Assembly (NCBI GenBank): GCA_020848035.1
Contig: JADLAX010000001.1
Location: 1 to 64,000 of the forward strand
Reading direction: 5' to 3'
Source of the DNA: Anaerolineae bacterium
GTDB lineage: Bacteria; Chloroflexota; Anaerolineae; Promineifilales; Promineifilaceae
Length of the DNA stretch: 64,000 bases
Shown here: positions 34,176-42,769 of the stretch, in pieces
Numbering within the stretch: the stretch's first letter is position 1
Layout: the number at the start of each line of letters is the position of its first letter
Notes under the pieces: generated by a model
What the model was told of the DNA's origin: nothing
Databases searched by the model: none
What the model saw: the letters and a program-made list of their open reading frames with translations, nothing else
Translations under genes and position numbers: made by a program

Positions 34176-34253
34176 CTTTATAATCAGGCTGGTCAACACT
34201 GTTTTGCAAGTGCAGATAAACAATCTGCAAAATCTGTAGATAGGTAAATCTCG

Positions 34254-34487
34254 ATGGACAGTCTGAAGAATTGGATCACAAGCCACCCAAATTTGTCTGC
34301 CTGGATTGTTTTGGCCTTGGGCATGGTCATTTTGCTGGTGTACGAGGCACGTGATGTGGGTTTGCAGGGCAGCCAGTGGTTCTGGCTGATTGCGATAACG
34401 ATCCTGGTAGCGGGTGCCTGCATCTGGATTATCAGCTGGGGAGACGATGACGAAGATTTAGCCGACGCCTCCAATCGCGGCGAATAA
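34254..34487 (+). CDS. Small two-TM membrane protein
   Basis: 77 aa with helices at about 14-30 and 42-62 and an acidic C-terminal tail (WGDDDEDLADASNRGE). Ends 2 bp before the site-2 protease gene, so the two are cotranscribed. It may be a partner or substrate of the protease; no family recognised. Confidence 0.7.
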   Translation: MDSLKNWITSHPNLSAWIVLALGMVILLVYEARDVGLQGSQWFWLIAITILVAGACIWIISWGDDDEDLADASNRGE

Positions 34488-34489
34488 CG

Positions 34490-35626
34490 ATGGATCAGCT
34501 CTCTCCCTATACCGCACCTCCCCCGGTGGTTTCCCTGGAAAAAGTTGAAAAGATGCGTCAAGGGATAGCGCACCTGTTTGTGGTGGGTGACACGACGCTG
34601 GACGAACCGCAAAAAGGGTTTGTGCGCTATCGCGGCCGTTTTTTGGTAGACCCGGCTGATTGTTTCGACGAGCTGCGGGCCGTATTTGAAGCCCAGGGGT
34701 TTACGCCCACGATACGGGAAGAGGGGAACGGCCGTATCGCCCTCGTCGCCCTGCCCCACGTGTTTAACCCACCCGCCTCCGACTGGCGCATAAACCTGGC
34801 CCTGTTTCTCATCACCATTGTGTCTACGCTGGCAACGGCCGCTTACTTTTATGCCGAAACAGCCGAGCAGGCGACCCAAATCTGGCGCGGCTGGCCCTTT
34901 AGCCTGAGCATCATGCTCATTCTCGGGGCGCACGAACTGGGGCACTACTTTGCGGCCCGTTACCACAAAGTCGCCGTCACCCTGCCCTATTTCATCCCGC
35001 TGCCGATCATTTCGCCCATTGGCACAATGGGAGCCGTTATCCGCATGAAAGCACCCATCAAAAACAAGCGTGCCCTGTTCGATATTGGCGTGGCTGGACC
35101 TTTGGCCGGGCTTGTTTTTGCCATTCCGCTGCTGATTTATGGTCTGATGACCTCTGAAGTGGGGGCAATGTCTTCTATTGGCTTGTTGGAAGGCAATTCA
35201 ATCCTCTACTACCTGGCGAAGTTTGCCATTTTTGGCCAGTTTTTGCCCAGCGAAACGCTGGACGTGCACCTAAACCAGGTTGCCTGGGCTGCCTGGGTGG
35301 GTCTGCTGGTAACCGCGCTAAATCTTATGCCGGTGGGTCAGCTAGATGGCGGTCACTTGATGTACTCGCTGCTGGGCAGCCGGGCCAAGCAGCTGTTTAT
35401 CCCGGTTATGGCCGTTTTGGGTGCGCTGACGCTGACGTCGTTTCTGATCGACAGCACCTTCACCTGGGGCATCTGGATTGTGCTGCTCTTTTTCTTTGGC
35501 CGCGCCCATGCCGAACCGCTCGATGACGTGACGCCGCTGGACCCACGCCGCCGCTGGTTGGGCATTGCCACAGTGGTCATCTTTCTGCTAATTTTTGTAC
35601 CTATTCCCTTTAGAATTTTGGGCTAA
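34490..35626 (+). CDS. Site-2-type zinc metalloprotease (M50)
   Basis: 378 aa. A soluble N-terminal domain (about 1-95), then six to eight membrane helices. Zinc site H148-E-x2-H152 in GAHELGHYF and the third ligand in LNLMPVGQLDGGH. The arrangement resembles the EGY1-like M50 proteases of cyanobacteria and Chloroflexota. It cuts membrane proteins within the bilayer; substrate unknown. Confidence 0.9.
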   Translation: MDQLSPYTAPPPVVSLEKVEKMRQGIAHLFVVGDTTLDEPQKGFVRYRGRFLVDPADCFDELRAVFEAQGFTPTIREEGNGRIALVALPHVFNPPASDWRINLALFLITIVSTLATAAYFYAETAEQATQIWRGWPFSLSIMLILGAHELGHYFAARYHKVAVTLPYFIPLPIISPIGTMGAVIRMKAPIKNKRALFDIGVAGPLAGLVFAIPLLIYGLMTSEVGAMSSIGLLEGNSILYYLAKFAIFGQFLPSETLDVHLNQVAWAAWVGLLVTALNLMPVGQLDGGHLMYSLLGSRAKQLFIPVMAVLGALTLTSFLIDSTFTWGIWIVLLFFFGRAHAEPLDDVTPLDPRRRWLGIATVVIFLLIFVPIPFRILG

Positions 35627-35664
35627 TCCCTGGGCAAAGTTTGGCGCAGGCTTTGGCATTCAAT

Positions 35665-35693
35665 TTGTCACGGGTGGCAGAGTTGGTTATAAT
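35665..35693 (+). promoter_or_regulatory. tRNA gene promoter
   Basis: -35 TTGTCA (35665-35670), 17-bp spacer, perfect -10 TATAAT (35688-35693), with the tRNA starting 12 nt after the -10. Confidence 0.8.
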
Positions 35694-35705
35694 TCCGTTC
35701 GCTTT

Positions 35706-35779
35706 GGCGCCATAGCTCAGTTGGTTAGAGCGAGGGACTCATAAGCCCTAGGTCAGTGGTTCAAATCCACTTGGCGTCA
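35706..35779 (+). tRNA. tRNA with CAT anticodon (Met or Ile2)
   Basis: A full cloverleaf: acceptor GGCGCCA/TGGCGTC (one G-U), D arm GCTCAGTTGGTTAGAGC, anticodon loop CTCATAA, T arm AGTGGTTCAAATCCACT, discriminator A. CCA is not encoded. The innermost anticodon-stem pair is an A-G mismatch. CAT could be elongator Met, or Ile2 after lysidine modification; D-arm and acceptor features do not settle it. It is not initiator, since the three G-C pairs before the loop are missing. Confidence 0.93.
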
Positions 35780-35794
35780 CAGAATGAACACAAG

Positions 35795-35827
35795 GCCGCT
35801 CCGAATCGGGGCGGCTTTTTCTTTTTT
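35795..35827 (+). terminator. Intrinsic terminator of the tRNA gene
   Basis: GCCGCTCC (35795-35802) pairs with GGGGCGGC (35808-35815), 5-nt loop, followed by TTTTTCTTTTTT. Confidence 0.92.
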
Positions 35828-35833
35828 GATTTT

Positions 35834-36016
35834 TGACGCAAAGAACGCAAAGGATGGAAGGAGCAAAGATACTTCTTTTTCTTTGTTGCACCTTTGTCCC
35901 TTTGCCGTAACCGTCCAGTTATCCCGCGCAGGGGTGCTTTTGTAGCTTAAATGTTAACTCGGGTAACTGCGGTAGGGCGATTTTGTAAATCGCCTGGACG
36001 ATTTGCAAAATCGTCC
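35834..36016. repeat. GCAAAG word palindrome and twin hairpins in 500-bp gap
   Basis: 35834-35907 is a palindrome of the words GCAAAG/CTTTG. Then two tight perfect hairpins: GGCGATTT/AAATCGCC (35976-35994) and GGACGATTT/AAATCGTCC (35996-36016), which are near-copies of each other. No gene found between the tRNA and 36123. Confidence 0.7.
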
Positions 36017-36122
36017 CACCAGGCTTACCGGATTATTTTCTTAAACTACAATCGCACCCCGTGCGAGCGGAAGGTCTGGGGTTTTTCTCTTTGCGTTAAC
36101 TATTTTCACTGGAGAATGGCGA

Positions 36123-38648
36123 TTGGTGTCGAGCAGGTGGCAGAAGTGGTTGGCGGTTTTGCTGGGCGTTGGCCTGGTGCTGCTGTGGGATTGGCGCGGC
36201 GAGCCGCTACGGCCGTTGACCCTCCTCCCCATGACCAGCCCCATCCTGGCTGAAGATGTGACCCAGGGTCGGCTCAACGCCGTGCCGCCTGCCCCCGCTG
36301 GCGACGTGCAGCTGACCTACCGCTTTACCGCCCAACACAATGGCCTGGTTGAACTGGAACTGCTGCTGGCCCGCAACGAAGAAGCCACACCGGACGAAAA
36401 CGGCCGTTTCACCCTCACCCTCACCGACAGGCAGGGCAACCAGCTGACCACCCAATCGCTGCCCACGCGCCAGCTGCGGCACAACCAGCCGTTTGTGCTG
36501 CGCTTCCCCGTGCAAGCCGATTCGGCGGGACGGCCGTATCAGCTCACCCTCAGCGGCAGCCGCGACAACCGGGTGACAGTCTGGGGCTACACCGTCGATC
36601 TGCTTGAAGACACCGACCTGGCGCTCACGGCTGGCCCACTGCGTAATGACGCGCCGGAAACGGCCGTGCAGGAACTGCGCTTCACCAGCCGCTACCAACT
36701 CACCTGGCCCGACGCGCTGCGCCAGCTGGGCCAGCTGCTGTGGCAAAATGGCGCATTCATCCTGCTGGCCCTGCTCTTTTTGCTGCTGCCCGGCGCACTG
36801 CTGCTCCAGCTGCGGCCGTTCGCCACCCTGTTCAGCGACCCCCCAGCCAAACTCGGCGTGATGCTGGCCTTGGGAACGGCCGTCTGGCCCCTCATCTGGT
36901 ACCTGTTTTCCTTGATTGGCGGCCACTTCACCGCCTGGCTGTTGTGGCTTTTAGTGGCTAGCGGCTGGTTGCTAGTAACCTACCGTCACCTTGTCACCCC
37001 GTCACCCCGTCACCTTGTCACCTTGTCACCTTGTCACCCCTTCACCCGTTCACCCGCTCACCCGCTCAAGAACTGGCACAAAGACCACACCCTCCTCCTG
37101 CTCCTCCTCGCCGTTGGCCTCACCCTCCGCCTCCTCGCCGTGCGCGACATTGCCTTTCCGCCGTGGGTCGATTCGGTGCGGCATGGGGTGATTACGGCCG
37201 TCATGAGCCAATCGGGCCAGACCATCACCCAAACTGGCTACGAACCATTCCTGCCCGTGGACCGATTTCCCTACCATTTTGGCTTCCACACGCTCAGCAG
37301 CAGCCTGGTGTTGTTGACCGGTTGGGCGATTCCCCGCCTGCTGCTGACGCTCGGCCAGCTGCTGAATGCCCTTTTGCCGCTGACGGTATATGCCGGGGGC
37401 TGGCTGCTCACCCGGCAGCGCCGCGCCGGGCTGCTGGCTGCCTTTTTGGTGACGCTGCCGCTCTTTTTCCCGGCCTACTACGCCACCTGGGGGCGCTACA
37501 CGCAGCTCACCGCCATGCTGCTCATGCCCGTTTTGCTGGGGCTGACGTGGCGGCTGGTGCGCGGCGCAAAAGGTTGGCGCGGCACGTGGTGGCTGCTGGC
37601 GCTGCTGGTGGGGGGGCTGTTTCTGGTCCACTTTCGCGTCTTTGTTTTTTTCCTGCCGTTTGCCGGGCTGGTCTGGCTGTTGAGCTGGGGGCGAAACGGC
37701 CGTTCCCTCTGGCTGGCCGCCGCGTTAAGTGTGCTCATTTTGCTGCCCCAGCTCGTCTACCTCTTCCAAAGCAGCGATCCTGGCTCCGCCTTGGCGGCCC
37801 GCCAGCCCGACTACACCGCCTTTCCCACCGCCTACTACACCGCTGGCTGGGACCGCCTGTTCCTCTGGCTGGCCGGTGGCTTGCTGCTGCCCGTGCTGCT
37901 GCTCTGGCTGTGGCGACGACGGCGCTGGACGGCCGTTCCGCTGCTGGTCGCGCTGTGGGGTGGAGTGGTTTTGCTGCTGCTTTCGGGGAACTATTTGGGG
38001 TTTCCGGCCCTGTCGCTGGTCAATTTAAACAGCTACTACATCACCACCTTTTTGTCGCTGGCACTCTTTTTGGGCAGCGTGGGGGCCGTCTTCTGGCGCT
38101 GGCTGCGGCGGCAGCAGGTTGTTGTGCAGTTTGCCGGGATTGTGCTGCTGGCGGTGGGGGGAACGGCCGTTACCCTCTTCGGCGTCCGGCAGCAGCTCAC
38201 CATCCTCAACGAGCAAACGCTGCTGGTGCAGCCCGCCGACGCCGACGCCCTGGCCTGGCTGGACGCCAACCTGCCCGCCAATGCCACCGTGGCGGTGAAC
38301 AGCTGGCTGTGGCTGCTCAGCACCTGGTCGGGCAGCGATGGCGGGGCGTGGCTGGTGCCGCTCACCGGGCGAGCCAGCAGCACGCCGCCCGCCGACTACA
38401 TCTACAGCCGTGAGCTGGCCGATTTTGTGCGCGGGTTTAACGAGGCAGCCACGGCCGTTCCCGACTGGCGCACGCCGGAAGCCGCCGCCTGGCTGCGCGA
38501 GCAAGGGATGACGCATATTTTCATTGGGGTGCGCGGGGATATGATGGACCCGGCCGAACTGCGGCAAAATCCGGCGGTGGAGATGGTATACGGCCGTAAC
38601 GGGGCCTTCATCTTCGAGTTAAAACCATCCACAGATTTCACTGATTGA
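36123..38648 (+). CDS. Large multi-span membrane protein, GT-C glycosyltransferase-like
   Basis: 841 aa. TTG start at 36123 behind GGAG. One N-terminal helix (about 8-24), an extracytoplasmic beta-rich domain (about 50-200), then ten or more helices. FPPWVDSVRHGVITA and PYHFGFHTLSSSLVLL in the first loops are like the acidic and His motifs of GT-C polyprenyl-sugar transferases. The C-terminus (about 700-835) is a soluble domain. Probably adds sugars or arabinose-like units outside the membrane. Around residues 287-314 an in-frame repeat of GTCACC words breaks the normal composition. Confidence 0.7.
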   Translation: MVSSRWQKWLAVLLGVGLVLLWDWRGEPLRPLTLLPMTSPILAEDVTQGRLNAVPPAPAGDVQLTYRFTAQHNGLVELELLLARNEEATPDENGRFTLTLTDRQGNQLTTQSLPTRQLRHNQPFVLRFPVQADSAGRPYQLTLSGSRDNRVTVWGYTVDLLEDTDLALTAGPLRNDAPETAVQELRFTSRYQLTWPDALRQLGQLLWQNGAFILLALLFLLLPGALLLQLRPFATLFSDPPAKLGVMLALGTAVWPLIWYLFSLIGGHFTAWLLWLLVASGWLLVTYRHLVTPSPRHLVTLSPCHPFTRSPAHPLKNWHKDHTLLLLLLAVGLTLRLLAVRDIAFPPWVDSVRHGVITAVMSQSGQTITQTGYEPFLPVDRFPYHFGFHTLSSSLVLLTGWAIPRLLLTLGQLLNALLPLTVYAGGWLLTRQRRAGLLAAFLVTLPLFFPAYYATWGRYTQLTAMLLMPVLLGLTWRLVRGAKGWRGTWWLLALLVGGLFLVHFRVFVFFLPFAGLVWLLSWGRNGRSLWLAAALSVLILLPQLVYLFQSSDPGSALAARQPDYTAFPTAYYTAGWDRLFLWLAGGLLLPVLLLWLWRRRRWTAVPLLVALWGGVVLLLLSGNYLGFPALSLVNLNSYYITTFLSLALFLGSVGAVFWRWLRRQQVVVQFAGIVLLAVGGTAVTLFGVRQQLTILNEQTLLVQPADADALAWLDANLPANATVAVNSWLWLLSTWSGSDGGAWLVPLTGRASSTPPADYIYSRELADFVRGFNEAATAVPDWRTPEAAAWLREQGMTHIFIGVRGDMMDPAELRQNPAVEMVYGRNGAFIFELKPSTDFTD
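36981..37066 (+). repeat. Tandem GTCACCYY repeat inside a coding sequence
   Basis: About ten imperfect 8-bp units (GTCACCTT, GTCACCCC, TTCACCCG, CTCACCCG) in frame within the GT-C gene. They encode HLVTPSPRHLVTLSPCHPF-type low-complexity residues in a loop between membrane helices. The words resemble the short units in intergenic palindromes here. Confidence 0.8.
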
Positions 38649-38656
38649 TTTACCTT

Positions 38657-38760
38657 CTCGTTCCACGCTCGGCGTGGAATGCAAAAAGGGACGCTCCAGC
38701 GTCCCCCCTCGCGGCGCAGAGCGCCGCCGACGGCATTCCCACGCAGAGCGTGGGAACGAG
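38657..38760. repeat. Nested inverted-repeat element (GGGACGCT type)
   Basis: Outer arms CTCGTTCCACGCTCGGCGTGG and its partner ending GTGGGAACGAG at 38760; two inner hairpins, GGGACGCTCCAGCGTCCC and GCGGCGCAGAGCGCCGC. A type of dispersed repeat known from several bacterial phyla. Lies between the convergent GT-C and DUF427 genes. Confidence 0.85.
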
Positions 38761-38771
38761 TGAACGACCTC

Positions 38772-39266
38772 TTACCAAAAATCCGTACCCGGCTCACCCT
38801 TAAACGGGCCAACCACATCGCTGGTGATCCAGCCGCCGTAAAAGCTGCCCGGCTGCGGCCGTACCAACTCACCATCCACAGTACACGCATCCATCGGTTC
38901 AGCATAAAACGCCACGTGCATCTTAATCGCTTCAAACGGCGGGCGCGGATCGATGTAATACCAGCCCGCCACCGGAATGTGCGCCTCGCCAACCATCAGG
39001 CCGTAGTAGTGCGCCTGCCCCTTCCACTCGCACAGCGACGTGCTGTGGCGCGGCACCAGGAATTCCGTTTTGATGTCTTCCGGCGGGATGTAGTAAGTCG
39101 GCGGATGGCTGGTTTCCAGCACCCGCTTGGCGCGGCGCGTGTCGGCAATCACCACGCCGTTGAACACAATCTGGATATGCTTACTGGTTTCCTCCAGGCG
39201 CGGCGGCCGTGGGTAATCCCACACCGACTCCTGCCCGGGTCCCGGTTCAATTCGCTTTGGTTTCAT
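38772..39266 (-). CDS. DUF427 family protein
   Basis: 164 aa from ATG 39266, five nt after GGAGG. Family marks: SVWDYPRPPRLE, RRAKRVLETSHPPTYYIPPEDI, CEWKGQAHYYGL and a Trp/Tyr-rich YYGGWITSDVVGPFKG-like end (here FYGGWITSDVVGPFKG). DUF427 proteins are small all-beta proteins; some bind dyes or act in secondary metabolism, most are uncharacterised. No signal peptide. Confidence 0.87.
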   Translation of the reverse strand: MKPKRIEPGPGQESVWDYPRPPRLEETSKHIQIVFNGVVIADTRRAKRVLETSHPPTYYIPPEDIKTEFLVPRHSTSLCEWKGQAHYYGLMVGEAHIPVAGWYYIDPRPPFEAIKMHVAFYAEPMDACTVDGELVRPQPGSFYGGWITSDVVGPFKGEPGTDFW

Positions 39267-39276
39267 CTGCACCTCC

Positions 39277-39357
39277 AGGACCTACGCAAAAGTCCGCAAT
39301 GACCAGAGATTGAGCCTGTCGAAATCGGCTTCGACAAGCTCAGCCTGCGTAAGTCCT
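39277..39357. repeat. Nested palindrome with TGAGCCTGTCGAA core
   Basis: Outer arms AGGACCTACGCA and TGCGTAAGTCCT; inner arms TTGAGCCTGTCGAA and TTCGACAAGCTCAG. The inner hairpin is a widely dispersed bacterial repeat. Located between DUF427 and LysR genes. Confidence 0.85.
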
Positions 39358-39392
39358 AACCTTGTACAAGTTGTTTGTCTATATCAGTTTAG

Positions 39393-40274
39393 CTATGTTG
39401 GCGATTGGTGCCAAACGGCCGTTACCACCTCCACAAACGCCTGCTCCAGCGGCGACAGGGTGCGCCCCGGTCGGGTGGCCACGATGATATCCCAGCCAAA
39501 CTGGAATTCCGGCACGGGCAGCTCGATGAGGCCAGAAACGGCCGTTACCCGTCGGGGCAAAAAGGTCACCGTGTGCGGCTGGCGGGCCATCGGCAGGGCC
39601 GCGGCCAGGGGCACACGCACCGCCGGGCCTTCCGCGCCGCTCATCTGGCGCAGGCTGGTCAGGTAGGCGTCAAAGGCGTTGCCCCAGTGGATAATGATCG
39701 GCTGGTACTGCCAGAGTTGAGGGAGGGTAACGGCCGTTGCCCGCGCCAGTTCATGCGCTGGCGACACGGCCACCACCATCTCGTCGTGCAGGCGCAGCAC
39801 CGTTTGCACCTGCGCCGCATAACGCGGAAACGCCGCCGCCAGGGCGATGTTGACCACGCCATCCAGCAGCTGGTGAATAGCAAAATCGGAGTGCCCCGTC
39901 TCCAAATACAGCTCCGCCTGCGGGTACGCCTGGCCAAACTGCTTCACCACCTCCGGCATCAGCGACGCCGCCAGCGAAAACGGACAGCACACCGTGACGC
40001 GGCCCACCTGCCCCTGCTGCACCAGCTGCACCGCCTCCTGGCCCGCCTGCAAAATGGCCAGGGCACGCTCGGCATAGCCCTGGAACAGCTCGCCTAAGGG
40101 AGTTAATGATAACGGCCGTTGCCCGCGCCAGAACAATTCACCGCCCAAACTTTGCTCCAGCTGCTGAATCCGCGCGCTCAGCGACGGCTGGGTGAGATTA
40201 AGCTGCTCGGCAGCGGCCGTAAAGCTGCCCGCCTGAATCACCGCCAAAAACGCCTCAATTTGCCTGATTTCCAT
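39393..40274 (-). CDS. LysR-family transcriptional regulator
   Basis: 293 aa. N-terminal winged HTH (IEAFLAVIQAGSFTAAAEQLNLTQPSLSARI, residues about 5-35, described by position) and a C-terminal periplasmic-binding-protein-like effector domain. Divergent from the MFS gene at 40654 with a 379-bp gap, so it may control that transporter; the effector is unknown. The gap holds a GTGAAAC palindrome and several hairpins rather than an obvious T-N11-A site. Confidence 0.92.
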   Translation of the reverse strand: MEIRQIEAFLAVIQAGSFTAAAEQLNLTQPSLSARIQQLEQSLGGELFWRGQRPLSLTPLGELFQGYAERALAILQAGQEAVQLVQQGQVGRVTVCCPFSLAASLMPEVVKQFGQAYPQAELYLETGHSDFAIHQLLDGVVNIALAAAFPRYAAQVQTVLRLHDEMVVAVSPAHELARATAVTLPQLWQYQPIIIHWGNAFDAYLTSLRQMSGAEGPAVRVPLAAALPMARQPHTVTFLPRRVTAVSGLIELPVPEFQFGWDIIVATRPGRTLSPLEQAFVEVVTAVWHQSPT

Positions 40275-40301
40275 AGAAGTGTGCCTGGATTTTCTTAGTA
40301 A

Positions 40302-40358
40302 TGAAGCGTGAAACGTGAAACGTGAAAAGAATCACGTTTCACGTTTCACGCTTCACGC
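40302..40358. repeat. GTGAAAC word-iterated palindrome, copy 3
   Basis: Near-perfect: TGAAGCGTGAAACGTGAAAC and its reverse complement around an AAAAGAA loop. Confidence 0.92.
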
Positions 40359-40476
40359 GGGCTCTATCAAAATGCCCGTCTTTCACGTTTTGCTTTCCGC
40401 AAAAGTAGTATACCATTCAGCCAACTTTCAGCTTAACGCCACAGTTCAGGTAAGCGTTCAGCCTTACCTGGAGCAA

Positions 40477-40612
40477 GGGCATCGCCTCGGCGCTTTGCGC
40501 CTGGCGATGCCGACGATCGTGGGGTTTTTTCACTTTTTGGGGTCATTCTGACCCCAAAAAGTGAAAAAACCAATTCTCCCCCCGCACGGGGCGCGCAGCG
40601 CCCTCGTGCGGG
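40477..40612. repeat. Cluster of three hairpins upstream of MFS gene
   Basis: GGCATCGCC...GGCGATGCC (about 40478-40511), a long near-perfect stem TTTTTTCACTTTTTGGGGTC/GACCCCAAAAAGTGAAAAAA (about 40526-40570), and CCCGCACG...CGTGCGGG (about 40580-40612). The second has a 5-nt loop. Together with copy 3 above they occupy most of the LysR-MFS gap. Confidence 0.8.
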
Positions 40613-40653
40613 ATACCAACGCAACGGTTAACAAACCATTCAGGAAGGGAAAC

Positions 40654-41928
40654 ATGACAACGCTTACAGGGGAACGGCCGTTTAACTACAAAAAAACCAT
40701 CATTGTGGGCTTTGGCTTTTTGGGGATCAGCATCATCTGGCCCATCTTTAACCAGTACATCCCCATTTTTTTGCAGGCAGGCAATCCCGCCTTTGAAGGC
40801 GGCACCGACGTGCGCGGCTTTGGCCTCGGCCCGGCGCTGGCGCTGTTCATCATGACCTGGGACAACCTGATCAACGTTTTTGTCCAGCCGTGGGTGGGGG
40901 CCAAAAGCGACCAGACGTGGAACCGTTTTGGGCGGCGCAAGCCGTGGGTTTTGCTGGGTGTGCCGGTGGCTTTGGTAGGCTTTACGCTGATTCCGTTTGC
41001 CCAAACGGCCGTCGCCATCGCCGCCTTCATCCTCATCACCAACTTTGGCATGGCCCTGTTCCGCTCGCCCACCGTCGCCTGGTTGGGCGACCTGTACGAG
41101 CCGGACGATCGCAGCAAAGCCAACGGCATCATCAACATGATGGGCGGCGTGGGTGGTTTGCTCGCCTTCTTTGGCGGCGGCTTTTTATTTGAACATTTCA
41201 GTGCCATCGATCCCGAGTTGGGGCGAATGGCCCCCTTCATCGGTGGCGGTATCCTGCTGCTGGCGGCGGCGCTGGTCGCCCTGCTGGGCGTACGCGAACC
41301 GCAAAAAATCAGCAGCGAAGCCGAGCCGGAGAACCCCGGCGTGTTGGCCAACCTGCGCACCGTCTGGCACAACCCGGACCGCAGCGGCCTGTTTGTGCTG
41401 CTGGGCATTTTGCTCTGGTTTATGGCGTTTAACGCCCTGGAAGCCGGGCTTTCCTCCTTTGCCGTGTTCACCCTGGACATTTCCCCCGGCACCGCCTCCA
41501 TTTATGCCGGGTCAATCACCATCAGCCTGATTTTGTTTGCCGTGCCTGCCGGGATTTGGGGGACGAAGTACGGCCGTCGCCAGATCATCCGCATTGGCCT
41601 GACCGGGTTGACGATTCTCCTGGCCGTGGGCTACTTTGTAGTTCAGGGAGCGGTCACCTTCATCGTTGTGCTGGTGCTGGCCGGGCTGTTCTGGGCCTGC
41701 GTCAACGTCAACAGCCTGCCGCTGGTCTACGACCACGGCGATGAGCGGCGCATCGGTGCGTACACCGGGCTGTACTACTTTTCATCGCAGTCAGCGGCCG
41801 TTTTAGGGCCAACCCTCGGCGGCATCGTCGTCGACAGCCTGGGCAGCAACTACCGCTGGCTCTTCCTCTTCAGCGCCCTGTTCATGGGCTTCGCCTGGCT
41901 GGTAATGCAGCGGGTACGGGCGTCGTGA
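40654..41928 (+). CDS. MFS transporter, SLC45/GPH sugar-type
   Basis: 424 aa from ATG 40654, after AGGAAGGGAAAC; the ORF extends upstream to 40561 only through a hairpin. Twelve helices. Loop 2-3 reads GAKSDQTWNRFGRRKPWVLLG, typical of the SLC45/GPH sugar:cation symporter branch, and later LGDLYEPDDRSKANGIINMMGG. Likely imports a disaccharide or other glycoside. Divergent from a LysR regulator that may control it. Confidence 0.87.
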   Translation: MTTLTGERPFNYKKTIIVGFGFLGISIIWPIFNQYIPIFLQAGNPAFEGGTDVRGFGLGPALALFIMTWDNLINVFVQPWVGAKSDQTWNRFGRRKPWVLLGVPVALVGFTLIPFAQTAVAIAAFILITNFGMALFRSPTVAWLGDLYEPDDRSKANGIINMMGGVGGLLAFFGGGFLFEHFSAIDPELGRMAPFIGGGILLLAAALVALLGVREPQKISSEAEPENPGVLANLRTVWHNPDRSGLFVLLGILLWFMAFNALEAGLSSFAVFTLDISPGTASIYAGSITISLILFAVPAGIWGTKYGRRQIIRIGLTGLTILLAVGYFVVQGAVTFIVVLVLAGLFWACVNVNSLPLVYDHGDERRIGAYTGLYYFSSQSAAVLGPTLGGIVVDSLGSNYRWLFLFSALFMGFAWLVMQRVRAS

Positions 41929-41951
41929 AAGTACCTTGTGCTGGCTGGTTA

Positions 41952-42008
41952 GTGAAACGTGAAGCGTGAAACGTAAGAGCCCGGCTCATCACGTTTCACG
42001 TTTCACGC
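41952..42008. repeat. GTGAAAC word-iterated palindrome, copy 4
   Basis: GTGAAACGTGAAGCGTGAAACGT and TCACGTTTCACGTTTCACG around AAGAGCCCGGCTCA. The rest of the 307-bp gap to 42236 has a small GTATAGAA/TTCTATAC repeat near 42048-42066 and no gene. Confidence 0.88.
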
Positions 42009-42235
42009 TCTGCTGCCCCCCCAAACAATCCGTCCACAAACATTCTTGTATAGAATACTTCTATACTTCCCATAGCATCTATTTGTAGCTTGTATACCTC
42101 TGGCATGTTACGCTATCTGGTACCATCCCTTCTTCATAATGGGCACGTTTTTACCAGAGGCGGATTCATGGAGAAAGGCCCTCTTTTTTCGCGGCTCCGC
42201 CTCTCATTGTTCTACCATTTTCGAGGTGAATCCAG

Positions 42236-42658
42236 ATGTCTAAGCGAATCCTCTACGTCGAAGACAACCCCAACAATGTGCTGCTGGTGCAGCGCATCAT
42301 CAACGCCGAGGGGCACCAACTGCTGGTGGCCCGCGATGCAGCGGCTGGTTGGCAAACGGCCGTTACCCACCAACCCGACCTCATCCTGATGGACCTGCAC
42401 CTGCCCGGCGAGCAAAACGGGCTGGAGCTGACGCAGCGGCTCAAGCAAGAACCCGCCTTGCAGCACATCCCCATTGTGGCCCTCACCGCCCACGATTCGG
42501 CGGCAGTAGAAACGGCCGCTCTGGCCGCGGGCTGTTCTGGCTTCCTGCGCAAACCGGCCGACCTGCGCCAGATCCGCCAGACGCTGCACACTTTTTTGAA
42601 CGGAGAGGGAACGGCCGTTGCCGCCCAATCCGCTGCCCCCATTTACGCCTTCATCTAA
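42236..42658 (+). CDS. Single-domain response regulator
   Basis: 140 aa CheY-like receiver: acidic residues ED at 8-9 (YVEDNPNN), phosphoacceptor D52 in LILMDLHLPG, T82 in VALTAHD, K105 in LRKPAD. No output domain; probably signals by protein contact. No adjacent kinase, but the window has two orphan GAF histidine kinases. Confidence 0.92.
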   Translation: MSKRILYVEDNPNNVLLVQRIINAEGHQLLVARDAAAGWQTAVTHQPDLILMDLHLPGEQNGLELTQRLKQEPALQHIPIVALTAHDSAAVETAALAAGCSGFLRKPADLRQIRQTLHTFLNGEGTAVAAQSAAPIYAFI

Positions 42659-42682
42659 CACCCACGGATTTCGTGGAGCTTG

Positions 42683-42726
42683 GCGTGAAACGTGATGCCT
42701 CTCTGCTCACGTTTCACGTTTCACGC
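42683..42726. repeat. GTGAAAC palindrome, copy 5, in thrC leader
   Basis: GCGTGAAACGTGA and TCACGTTTCACGTTTCACGC, flanked by the longer element context GGATTTCGTGG (left) and CCCCCCTGAATTCCCAAAGA (right), which is shared in reverse orientation with the copy at 18120-18240. Confidence 0.88.
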
Positions 42727-42769
42727 ATCTCGGGCTATAACCCCCCTGAATTCCCAAAGAGCCAAAAAT

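Noticed and set aside
36981..37066. Possible CRISPR-like array
   Set aside because: Units are 8 bp, contiguous and without spacers, and lie in frame inside a gene. No cas genes anywhere in the window.
37031..38413. 460-aa plus-strand ORF overlapping the GT-C gene
   Set aside because: Ala/Arg-rich frame-shifted reading of the membrane protein; no independent start signal.
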